In this document: piece by piece, positions 52,129-60,581 of the stretch
How positions within the stretch are numbered: position 1 is the first letter of the stretch
Layout of the letters: the number at the start of each line of letters is the position of its first letter
Program-made: the position numbers and the translations under genes
DNA from: Picosynechococcus sp. PCC 7002
GTDB lineage: Bacteria; Cyanobacteriota; Cyanobacteriia; Cyanobacteriales; MRBY01
Direction of reading: 5' to 3'
DNA length: 64,000 nucleotides
NCBI RefSeq assembly: GCF_963860125.1
Contig: NZ_CAWLFA010000001.1
Span: 992,001 to 1,056,000, forward strand
The notes under the pieces: generated by a model
Database searches by the model: none
Told to the model about the DNA's origin: nothing
The model's input: only the letters and a program-made list of their open reading frames with translations

Positions 52129-52533
52129 TTAGTCTTGGCGGGGGCAGCGCGCTTCGAGAACCTGCTGGAGGGTGCGGGGGTCAAAAATAATCGGTAAAAA
52201 ATGAATGCTATTGATTTCTTTAAAGTAAAACAGGATGGGAACCCTTGTCCAAAAGATGCGCCAATTTTGCCATTCGCGATAGGGGAAACGCCGAATGCGA
52301 TCGCCGCTGCGATAAACATCTAAATCCGTGGCGGTGAATTCTAGTCGCAGGATTACTGCTTGAAACAGTAAAAATAGGCCAAATAACGAGGCGATCGCCC
52401 CCACCCAAATTTGCCAGAGGGCCAGGGGAATCCCACTAATAATCAGCACCAGGGGAATATTATAGCTAGGCCGTAATTCCACCGTTGGCGGCAGTTGATC
52501 GCTGAGCTGAGGGGACGGAGAAGCAGAAGTCAT
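52129..52533 (-). CDS. DUF3119 membrane protein
   Basis: The 134-residue protein has two adjacent hydrophobic helices (IPLVLIISGIPLALWQIWVG and AIASLFGLFLLFQAVIL) followed by a soluble beta-rich part with the sequence LDVYRSGDRIRRFPYREWQNW and INSIHFLPIIFDPRTLQQ. This resembles a small PH-like domain on the membrane. The family occurs in cyanobacteria next to DUF3086, as here. It is 62 bases ahead of the DUF3086 gene. Confidence 0.85.
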   Translation of the reverse strand: MTSASPSPQLSDQLPPTVELRPSYNIPLVLIISGIPLALWQIWVGAIASLFGLFLLFQAVILRLEFTATDLDVYRSGDRIRRFPYREWQNWRIFWTRVPILFYFKEINSIHFLPIIFDPRTLQQVLEARCPRQD

Positions 52534-52718
52534 TGCTTGCTGTGGGGGTTTTAGGGTGAGCAGGGGTAAATTCCAATTTTAACGCCAAGCCTTTCCCCAT
52601 TAAAGATTTTCTGATTTGAAGTACAAAAACAAAGAATTTGACGCGAAACCCAGAAAATTACCGGCCTTTCTGGAAAAAAACTCTTACGATAGGGAGATGC
52701 TTTTCTCAGATTCTCCCA

Positions 52719-55700
52719 ATGTTTTCTAAGCTCTTCATCAAGAAGCCTATTTTTGCCCTGGTTTGTGGTGTGATCATTTTACTGGTCGGTCTCATTACGA
52801 TTCCCAGCCTCCCGGTTGCCCAGTTTCCCCAAATTAGTCCCACCCAAATCAGCATCACCGCCAGCTACACCGGGGCCAGTGCTGAAGTGGTAGAGCAAAC
52901 CGTTACTAATATCCTTGAAGCAGAACTCAACGGGATCGAAGGTCTCAGATATCTGTCCTCCACCAGTAGTAACGACGGTCTGAGCACCATTGTGGCCACC
53001 TTTGATGCGAGTCGTAATGAAGATCTTGCCGCCGTCGATATCCAAAACCGACTTGCCGCCGTCACCTCACAACTGCCCGCAGAAGTTCAGCGAAACGGAG
53101 TCCGAGTCGCGAAAAGCAGCAATAACATTGTCCTTGGGGTCGGTTTGTATTCCGAGGCGGGCGAATATGACGATGTCTTTCTCAGTAACTATGCTGATAA
53201 TTATCTGCTCGATGCCCTCCGCAAACTAGAGGGGGTCGGTAATGTCCAAATTTTTGGGGAGCGTCGCTATGCGATGCGGGTCTGGCTTGATCCCAATCGT
53301 CTGGCGGCCCGTCGCCTCATCCCCCAGGACGTAGTCGCCGCAATTCAAGAACAAAATCGCCTGGTGGGGGCTGGACAGTTGGGCCAATCCCCTGCCCCTG
53401 CCGGACAACAGTATCAGTTTGACTTAGAAATTCAAGGGGGACGCCTGGGAACAGTGTCAGAGTTTGAAGAACTGGTTCTCAAGGTTGATGAGCAGGGTCA
53501 GATTATTAAACTGCGGGATGTGGGCCGCGTTGAGCTGGGAGCGGAGAGCTACAACACCACTGTCCGCTACCGGGGAAACCAGGCTGTCGGGATTGGGATC
53601 TTCCAGCGGCCGGGGAGCAATGCCCTGGATGTGGCAAATCGCGTCATTGCGGAGATGGAAGTCCTTTCGGAACAGTTTCCGCCTGGGTTGGATTATCGGA
53701 TTGCTTTTAATACGACCGATTATGTGGCGGCATCGATGCGGGAAGTGGTGATCACCCTCATCACGGCGATCGCCTTAGTGATTTTTGTGATTTTCCTTTT
53801 TCTCCAAGATTGGCGCACAACCCTCGTGCCGACCTTGACGATTCCCATTGCCTTGATTGGGACGTTTATTTTCATTAAACTCTTCAATTTTTCGATTAAC
53901 AGTCTGACCCTCTTTGGTTTGACCCTTGCGACAGGTCTAGTGGTCGATGATGCGATTGTGGTCGTCGAAGACATTGCCCGGCTCATCCACGAGAAAGGCA
54001 TGGCCCCAAAACAGGCGGCGATCGCCGCGATGCAAGAGTTGACCGGGGCCGTTATTGCCACCTCCTTGGTGCTGATGGCTGTGTTTATTCCGGTGGCTTT
54101 TTTCCCAGGGACGACGGGGGCTTTGTATCAGCAGTTTGCCCTCACCATTGCCTTCTCCATCGCGATTTCAACCTTTATCGCCCTGAGCTTAACACCTTCC
54201 CTCGCTGGGGTTTTGTTGCGCGATCGCCCCGAACCCACCAGTGCTTTGGGAAAAGTCTTTAACCAATTCAATCGCTTTCAAAATTGGCTCCGTCGCCGCT
54301 ACCAAAAAATTCTTTTCCAACTGACCCGCATGGAATATGTCGTGGTGAGTCTTTTTACTGTCCTGCTGGTGATAACCGCTTGGCTTTACCAAATTGTCCC
54401 CGGCGCCTTTGTGCCCGAAGAAGACCAGGGCTACATCATCACCCTTGTCCAGGCTCCCCAGGGGGTTTCAATGCAGTTCACCGATGCTGTGATGGCGCAG
54501 GTCGAAGCAGAACTCCTCAAAATCCCCGAAATTGACGGCACCTTTGCCATTAGTGGCTTTAGTTTTGGAGGCGGTAGTCAAGCCAATTCTGGTGTTATTT
54601 TTTGTCCCCTGAAACCTTGGTCAGAGCGGACTCGACCCGAACAAACAGCCCAAGGGATCATCGGTCGCCTATTTCCGACCTTTGCGCAAATTACTGAAGC
54701 CCGCGTCTTTCCTGTGAATCCGCCGCCGATTCAGGGTCTCAGTAACTTTGGTGGTTTCCAGTTCCAACTCCAAGACCGCAGTGGACGCGCTGCCATCCAG
54801 GATTTGGTGGGAGCCATGGGACAACTGCTAGGCGCTGCGAACCAAGATCCCGCCCTCCAAGGGGTGTTTAGTACCTATGCCGCCAATAATCCCAAGTATG
54901 ACCTTGAGATTAAACGGGATTTTGCAAAGGCGAAAAATATCAATATTGCCCAGGTCTATGGCACATTACAAACGGCCTTTGGGTCTACCTATGTCAATGA
55001 CTTTGATTTGGGTCAGGATAATTATCGGGTCTATGTTCAGATGGATGGCTTATTTCGGGATAATCCAGCGGATATTGGTCAGGTTTATACCCGTTCCGAC
55101 ACGGGCGAAATGGTTTCCCTGGGGCAGTTATTCACCGTCACACCCGGATCTGGGGCGCAAACCATTAACCACTACAATCTGTTGCGTTCCATTGAAATTA
55201 ATGGTTCTGCGGCTCCGGGGGTCAGTTCTGGTGAAGCTTTACAAACGATGGAACGCATCGCCCAGCAAACGTTACCCCGCAGTTTTGGTTATGAGTGGGC
55301 GGGTACAGCCCTAGAGGAAATTGAGTCTGGCGGCCAAGCACCGATTATCTTTGGTTTGGGGCTGGTCTTTGTCTTCTTAGTTCTAGCCGCGCAATACGAA
55401 AATTTTTTGGATCCGGCGATTATTTTGCTTTCGGTACCGTTAGCAATCTGTGGTGCTTTGACGGCATTGGTGCTTAGGGGATTCCCCAACGATGTGTATT
55501 GCCAGGTAGGTCTGGTGATGTTGATTGGTTTGGCTAGTAAAAACGCGATCTTGATTGTGGAATTTGCAAACCATTTGCGTGGCGAAGGGCTATCGATTAC
55601 CAAAGCCGCTATTGAGGCAGCCCGGGAGCGACTCCGACCAATTTTGATGACAGCGATCTCGACGTTATCGGGGATCTTTCCCTTAACATTGGCAACGGGG

Positions 55701-55859
55701 GCCGGGGCCGCCAGTCGTCAGTCTTTGGGGACGACGGTCTTTGGGGGAATGCTAGTGGCGACTTTGTTGAGTTTGTTTGTGGTGCCGATTTTGTATATTT
55801 TGGTGACTTACCTGAGTGAATCTTTATTGGGTCACCGACTGTCAAAGGATGAGGTATAG
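52719..55859 (+). CDS. RND-type multidrug efflux transporter (AcrB/HAE1 family)
   Basis: The 1046-residue inner-membrane pump shows the two-fold RND arrangement: an N-terminal helix (FIKKPIFALVCGVIILLVGL), a periplasmic porter domain, helices with GLVVDDAIVVVEDIAR (TM4 with the Asp-Asp proton relay), FFPGTTGALYQQF, a second periplasmic half, and LIGLASKNAILIVEFANHLR (TM10 Lys). It moves drugs or other hydrophobic compounds outward with a periplasmic adaptor and outer-membrane channel, neither of which is adjacent. ATG 52719 is preferred over TTG 52638. Confidence 0.92.
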   Translation: MFSKLFIKKPIFALVCGVIILLVGLITIPSLPVAQFPQISPTQISITASYTGASAEVVEQTVTNILEAELNGIEGLRYLSSTSSNDGLSTIVATFDASRNEDLAAVDIQNRLAAVTSQLPAEVQRNGVRVAKSSNNIVLGVGLYSEAGEYDDVFLSNYADNYLLDALRKLEGVGNVQIFGERRYAMRVWLDPNRLAARRLIPQDVVAAIQEQNRLVGAGQLGQSPAPAGQQYQFDLEIQGGRLGTVSEFEELVLKVDEQGQIIKLRDVGRVELGAESYNTTVRYRGNQAVGIGIFQRPGSNALDVANRVIAEMEVLSEQFPPGLDYRIAFNTTDYVAASMREVVITLITAIALVIFVIFLFLQDWRTTLVPTLTIPIALIGTFIFIKLFNFSINSLTLFGLTLATGLVVDDAIVVVEDIARLIHEKGMAPKQAAIAAMQELTGAVIATSLVLMAVFIPVAFFPGTTGALYQQFALTIAFSIAISTFIALSLTPSLAGVLLRDRPEPTSALGKVFNQFNRFQNWLRRRYQKILFQLTRMEYVVVSLFTVLLVITAWLYQIVPGAFVPEEDQGYIITLVQAPQGVSMQFTDAVMAQVEAELLKIPEIDGTFAISGFSFGGGSQANSGVIFCPLKPWSERTRPEQTAQGIIGRLFPTFAQITEARVFPVNPPPIQGLSNFGGFQFQLQDRSGRAAIQDLVGAMGQLLGAANQDPALQGVFSTYAANNPKYDLEIKRDFAKAKNINIAQVYGTLQTAFGSTYVNDFDLGQDNYRVYVQMDGLFRDNPADIGQVYTRSDTGEMVSLGQLFTVTPGSGAQTINHYNLLRSIEINGSAAPGVSSGEALQTMERIAQQTLPRSFGYEWAGTALEEIESGGQAPIIFGLGLVFVFLVLAAQYENFLDPAIILLSVPLAICGALTALVLRGFPNDVYCQVGLVMLIGLASKNAILIVEFANHLRGEGLSITKAAIEAARERLRPILMTAISTLSGIFPLTLATGAGAASRQSLGTTVFGGMLVATLLSLFVVPILYILVTYLSESLLGHRLSKDEV

Positions 55860-55881
55860 GATTTTGCTCTGTAAGTTTGCA

Positions 55882-56520
55882 ATGGTAAAACAGATGATCT
55901 GGACAAGACGCGTTTGGCAAGGGTTGGGTACGGTGGCTTTGGCGATCGCCTTCACGACCGCTTGTGGTGAGGTGCCCAATGGCAACAATCTGCCCCCGGT
56001 GGTAAATGAACAGCCCCCGGTGGATAACAATAATCCGCCCCCAGATGGTGAAGATCCCACTGACAATAATCCAGATTCAAATCCCGGGGAAACGACGCCT
56101 CAACCGACGGTGTATTGGCTCAAAGATGAAGGCGATCGCCTGGCTTTGGCTCCCGTCGAAGTGACCCCCACCGCAGAAACCCCCACAGGCCAACTCGAAA
56201 GCCTCTTTACCCAATTACTCACAGAAACCCCAGAGGATGGCCTCAGTAGCACAATTCCCCCCGGTACCGAACTGTTAAGCCTGATTATCCAAGGGGATGG
56301 TATCGTGGTGAATCTGTCCGAAGAATTTCAGTTTGGCGGTGGCAGTGCCTCGATGATTGGTCGCGTTGCCCAGGTGCTCTACACAGCTACCAGCCTTGAT
56401 CCCACCGCCGCAGTGTGGTTCCAAATCGAAGGGGAACCCCTGGAAGTGCTGGGGGGTGAGGGGCTAGAAATTGCCCAGCCCATGACCCGCGACAGTTTCA
56501 CAACAGACTTTGATCTTTAA
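55882..56520 (+). CDS. GerMN domain lipoprotein
   Basis: The 212-residue product has a basic start and signal segment ending in FTTACG, a plausible lipobox for lipid attachment at the Cys. A Pro/Asn/Asp-rich linker follows, then a GerMN (sporulation/germination-type) domain: ETPTGQLESLFTQLLTE, GTELLSLIIQGDGIVVNLSE, FGGGSASMIGRVAQVLYTAT and PAAVWFQIEGEPLEVLGG. Such domains are common in bacterial lipoproteins of unknown function. It begins 22 bases after the RND pump gene on the same strand, so the two may be co-transcribed. Confidence 0.82.
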   Translation: MVKQMIWTRRVWQGLGTVALAIAFTTACGEVPNGNNLPPVVNEQPPVDNNNPPPDGEDPTDNNPDSNPGETTPQPTVYWLKDEGDRLALAPVEVTPTAETPTGQLESLFTQLLTETPEDGLSSTIPPGTELLSLIIQGDGIVVNLSEEFQFGGGSASMIGRVAQVLYTATSLDPTAAVWFQIEGEPLEVLGGEGLEIAQPMTRDSFTTDFDL

Positions 56521-56532
56521 TTAGCCTCTGAA

Positions 56533-57831
56533 TTAGCCCATTTCAAAGATGAGGCTGACCTTTTCGCCCCGGCCAAAATCGAGGCGATCGCCGTTTTGCA
56601 GCAGATGTTTTTCCTTAGGTTCCAACAAAACGCCATTGAGGTAAGTGCCGTTGGAACTCCCCACATCTAGGATGTAATACTCAAAACCATTATCACTCCA
56701 CAAATTTGCGTGGAGCCGGGAAACAACATCGCTATTGGGCAACGGCGATAAATCAACTTCTGGCGGATATTGGGGATTCGGTTTGCCAATGTGGACAATG
56801 GAAACTTTGGGGATCGCCAGCACCGTATCCGTTTGTACATGGCGAAATTGCGGTTGGGGTAACTGTAGAGTCGTCGCCCCAGCATCTGTGGGGACTGGCT
56901 CTGGTGGTGCGACCGTCCCAGGGAGTAAATCCATCTCTGTTTGTACGTCCTGGTAAGCCCGTTTAATCAGGTGGGTCGCCACCGTTTGAATGCCGGTATG
57001 GGTAAAGTAATTGGTGGTTTGATCCAAAAAAGCAGCCACTAAATCGAGATTGTCGTCGGCAAATTCAATAAATCGCCCCAACTGACTAAATACAGAGCTA
57101 CGGGACACACCGGTTTTCGCGATCCAGTTTTGCATCCAGCCCCGCACAGCCTCGAAATTTTCGCTTAAAAAGCCCAGCTTGGAAGCGGTATCTTCCCCTG
57201 GCAGAGCCGAACCAAGTACCGTATAACCGCTATTATTTTGCACTTCGGTTTGATCGACCTGGCCAATGATGCTGTGGACTTTTTCGAGGAAATCCGGCCC
57301 CAGGGGTAAAAGGCCATCAACACAAACGAGGGTTCCCATGCGCACCAGGGCGGCACCCCGATAGTTTTCTTGGAGGGCCTGGGCGAGAACCTGGGGGTTT
57401 GCCTGGGGGAGACCGTTTAGTTTGCAGTAGGCGATCGCCTCGACGGAAATTTTCAGCACGAGATCGATGGTTTGGCTGGTGTCGGCCTTGGGGGTCAGCT
57501 TACTGAGAAAGCCCAAAAGACCGATTTTTTCACCAATTTTGTCGGCGAGGGCGGCAGTTCCCAGGGCAGCATCAGCTCTATCGACGGTTTGGTACAGAAA
57601 AACTGCACTCTGGTAACCGTTTTTTGGGTCATCGTAGAAGGCGATCGCCTTGTCTCGAATTCGTTGCAATACCTCTGGATTGGTCTCTTGGGTAATTTGG
57701 CGGATCGCGTCGTCAAATCCCCGAAAATTTATCCATTCCCCTGGAAATAGGGTATCGAGAGCCGTCAAAACTTTTGTGGTGATGTTGTTTTCCGGCAGAT
57801 TATCAACAAGGGTGACAATGGATTTGGCCAT
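56533..57831 (-). CDS. FHA domain protein
   Basis: The 432-residue protein has a helical N-terminal part of about 300 residues without a recognised family, then a C-terminal forkhead-associated domain: VSIVHIGKPN, DVVSRLHANLWSDN, YILDVGSSNGTYLNG, and LLQNGDRLDFG. These carry the phosphothreonine-binding Arg/Ser and the SNGT motif. It therefore likely docks to a Thr-phosphorylated partner, but none is adjacent. ATG 57831 (MAKSIVTLVDNLPENN) is chosen because the longer frame to 57882 has no support. Confidence 0.82.
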   Translation of the reverse strand: MAKSIVTLVDNLPENNITTKVLTALDTLFPGEWINFRGFDDAIRQITQETNPEVLQRIRDKAIAFYDDPKNGYQSAVFLYQTVDRADAALGTAALADKIGEKIGLLGFLSKLTPKADTSQTIDLVLKISVEAIAYCKLNGLPQANPQVLAQALQENYRGAALVRMGTLVCVDGLLPLGPDFLEKVHSIIGQVDQTEVQNNSGYTVLGSALPGEDTASKLGFLSENFEAVRGWMQNWIAKTGVSRSSVFSQLGRFIEFADDNLDLVAAFLDQTTNYFTHTGIQTVATHLIKRAYQDVQTEMDLLPGTVAPPEPVPTDAGATTLQLPQPQFRHVQTDTVLAIPKVSIVHIGKPNPQYPPEVDLSPLPNSDVVSRLHANLWSDNGFEYYILDVGSSNGTYLNGVLLEPKEKHLLQNGDRLDFGRGEKVSLIFEMG

Positions 57832-57975
57832 GACGCTCAGCTTCTCCAGGATGGCAGAGGGTTTTGTTGCCCATCGTAGCACCCTATTTGGCGACGGTTC
57901 ACAGTCGTGAATAAAAGATTATTAAGGCGATCGCCCGTCTCTCATTCCAGTAATAATTTTTCGGCGATTTATTTT

Positions 57976-58228
57976 TTATGCATTGGCTAAATCCGATGAA
58001 ATTTTATCTTCTGTCAGGTCGATCATCGGTACATTATATTCTTGTAATCGCGTCAAAAACGTGACTCGATCTACACTAATCAGAATTGCCGCCATCTGAA
58101 GAAATTCGTTTTTGTTCAAATAATTTTACTGCCATTGCCTATTTTACTGCCTCTTCAAATTTCCGTTGAGTTTTGCCGACAGTATCAGGGAAATGTTCTG
58201 AATAGTAAATCGTTAAAGCTAAAGACAT
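57976..58228 (-). pseudogene. UPF0175 (antitoxin-like) gene with nonsense codon and frameshift
   Basis: The reverse strand reads MSLALTIYYSEHFPDTVG, then KTQRKFEEAVK, a TAG, AMAVKLFEQKRISS, and, after a one-base shift, MAAILISVDRVTFLTRLQEY and NVPMIDLTEDKISSDLANA. The order matches UPF0175 proteins, in which a Trp precedes AMAVKLFEMKRLSSG. The stop at the Trp position (TGG to TAG) and the two-base loss at SSG break the frame twice. UPF0175 proteins are small antitoxin-type DNA binders. It lies 18 bases downstream of the Argonaute gene on the same strand. No toxin partner is next to it. Confidence 0.8.
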
Positions 58229-58246
58229 ATACAAACATTCCTCTTT

Positions 58247-60304
58247 CTAAACAAAAAATAGTTTCTTGCGATCAAGATTTTGTAAAATCCCCACAGATCC
58301 TAAAGACTGAATTTTTTTGGCTAATTTATCTGCATAATTCAATGGCATCGGTAAACGGCTTGTAAAAGAACCGCTAACAGGATGTAGCTGTGTCAATCGA
58401 TAAAATTGTTCTGCGATAATTTCAATTGGAGTATCACCTTGTTCACGAACAACAAATAAAGGTCTAGCACTACCACCAGCTTTTGCCTCAGATGTGACAA
58501 TCTTAAATTTATCATTACCAGAAAAAATAACTGTTCCTTTTGGAGCATCTACATAAGTTCCATCAGAATTTCGTCTACCAATTCTTCCTGCTCCACTTTT
58601 TCTTACACTAATCAAGTCATATTTAATCTCTCCTTCTTCTAATGCTTCCGTAATCAATGAAAATTCTTGTTGTTGAATCAATCCATCTCGCATCAGCAAT
58701 ATACGTTTGGGAGATTGTTTACCATTCATTTTTTGAAATTGACTAATGATTCTTCTGACTGTTCGCCTAACATGATCAGGATCTAAAATCTCTCCTTTTT
58801 GTGCTTCTGGAAGTTCCCAACCTAAAATTTGACCATCTGCCAATACAGCAAATGAGCTAGTTCCATAGGATAATGTTTCATTTCTACCTGCATCAAAACC
58901 GATTACTAAATCAGCAGCATATTCATTATTTAACAGAGGTAAGCCAACAGCTTGCCATCCGGCTTTTGCAAGTAATCCAAGAAGTATATTATTGGCACGG
59001 TATTGATCTGAGGTAAAACAAGTAATTTTAGATTCAACCCCTTTATTACTTTCTATACGTCGAACATTTTCCTTCAATGGCAGCATAAACTGAAGGGTAA
59101 TTCCATGTTCTAAAGCATCTCTAGTTAGTTTAGTTTTGTATTTATTATCTAACCATTCAGAAATGACAAGGATTGTTTTAATATCCTGTTCCACCCATGA
59201 TTCCCAAAATTGATCAATTTCAAAATCTTTTTCAGGAATGTCAACTGCTGCTTTAACTAAATTGGCATCAATATTGATGTTGTGTATTGTGGCCAGTTTT
59301 TGAAGCTTTTGCAAAATAAACTTTGACCAGCCATCTTGGTTTTTATCTAATAAATTAATACATCCAAATTTGATTTCTCCTACTCGAAAGCATCCTTGGT
59401 CGAGGCTTTTGAAAACCTTATCAATTCTCTTTGAGGAATGTGCAAGTAAAATTGATTTATCTTGAGAGGATTGTTGAGCTTGAACTTGAACGACTTTAAT
59501 ATCATCAGAGATTTCTTCATCTATATTATAAATTTCGACGGCTAATTGTTTAGCAATTTCAGTTGCTCTAGAGAATCTATCTTCAATAGATGGTTTAATG
59601 AGATTAAAAACCTCTTTGACTTTTCGATCTCCTTGTGATGCTAATTCAGACAAGGTATCGAGGAATAAACATGGTTTAACTCTTGATGACAAATGTGGAT
59701 AAGACTCTTCTTTTTTGCTGTTGTAGGGTTTTACATAAATTACTTTTGATGAATTGATTTCTTGATCTGTAGCTGGCTTTTGATGATTTTTGTGGTATGT
59801 GGCAAGTGTTTGACCTGTACCGGAATCTATATTATTTGGATCTTCATTTGTTATTTTCTGAAGTTTCCAAGTACGTCCGTCATATGTGTTTCTTAGTATT
59901 TTTGCTGAAAAATCAGGATACCATTCTAGCCATTGAGTTAGTGTCCAAGCACTAAACAATTTATAATGCTCGTCTACTTCTAAGAATACATTTCCTTGAG
60001 AAGAAACAAAAATATCAAGTTTAAACCCTCTATAAATTTCCCATCCAGATACATCACTTCTAATATCAGCTTCTGTTTTTTGCCAACAAATCAAACCACC
60101 TTGACTTGAGTTGTTTTCAATATAATATTTACATTGTTTATATAGACGATCTTTTAATATTTTTCTCTGAAGCTTTTCTAGTGTAATACGATCATCTTCT
60201 TGAGAAATATTAAGCGTAATTACTTCTTGTGGAAATAGATGATATTCATCAGTTTCTAAGTGTTGTTGCTTGATTTCAGAATAGGAGACAAGCTTATCAT
60301 AAAT
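58247..60304 (-). pseudogene. Long prokaryotic Argonaute, main frame (PAZ-like region, MID, PIWI), broken from its N-terminus
   Basis: Open from about 60304 to the stop at 58247; the first annotated start-like codon is TTG 60094 (615 residues). Within the 615-residue numbering, the PIWI domain carries the catalytic tetrad D401 (VIGFDAGRN), E435 (QKGEILDPD), D470 (ILLMRDGLI) and D589 (PLNYADKLAK). MID features include YRANNILLGLLAKAGWQAVG. A PAZ-like region precedes it. With the N-terminal 61 residues this gives about 745 residues, the usual length of catalytically competent long pAgo proteins that use DNA guides to cut DNA. It is AT-rich relative to chlH, suggesting transfer. The gene cannot be read as one frame in this sequence. 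Confidence 0.88.
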
Positions 60305-60482
60305 GTCTTACAGCAGAAACTTTAGTTTGAAATGCAATTCGATTTATTAATCGACTAATTTTTGACTGTTCTGGTGATTTTTTAAATTCGTAGCGATATG
60401 AGTAAACATTTTTTTCAGTTTCTTCCAGTGTTTTGATCCTGAAACTATTCACAAATACAGGAAACTGATTAGAATCATTCAT
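60297..60482 (-). pseudogene. N-terminal fragment of the Argonaute gene (61 codons)
   Basis: The frame starts ATG 60482 (MNDSNQFPVFVNSFRIK) and stops at TGA 60297, with the C-terminal residues FQTKVSAVRHL. The sequence continues in the next frame with YDKLVSYSEIKQQHLETDEY. The upstream part of that frame is closed by a TAA just before, so the shift must lie within about ten bases (60298-60307); reading RHYDKL requires one extra T in CATTTATG to be removed. A TATAAG directly precedes the ATG, too close for a normal leader. The chlH terminator ends about 20 bases upstream. Confidence 0.75.
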
Positions 60483-60502
60483 ACTTATACAATCACTACA
60501 AT

Positions 60503-60529
60503 AAAAAAGAGTAAGCCAAAAAGCTTACC
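60503..60529 (-). terminator. Terminator of chlH
   Basis: On the minus strand GTAAGC (60528-60523) pairs with GCTTAC (60516-60511) over a six-base loop, followed by TCTTTTTT. It lies between the chlH stop (60582) and the Argonaute start (60482). Confidence 0.75.
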
Positions 60530-60581
60530 CTCAACATTATACTCAAAATACACTATTGAAGTGCGTTTAAACTAAATATTC

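Noticed and set aside
52638..52718. 27-residue N-terminal extension of the RND pump
   Set aside because: TTG start, polar sequence, and the family begins at the MFSKLFIKKPIF segment.
60094..60304. Programmed ribosomal frameshifting in the Argonaute gene
   Set aside because: No slippery heptamer or downstream structure is evident around CATTTATGA; mutation or sequencing error is simpler, though not excluded.
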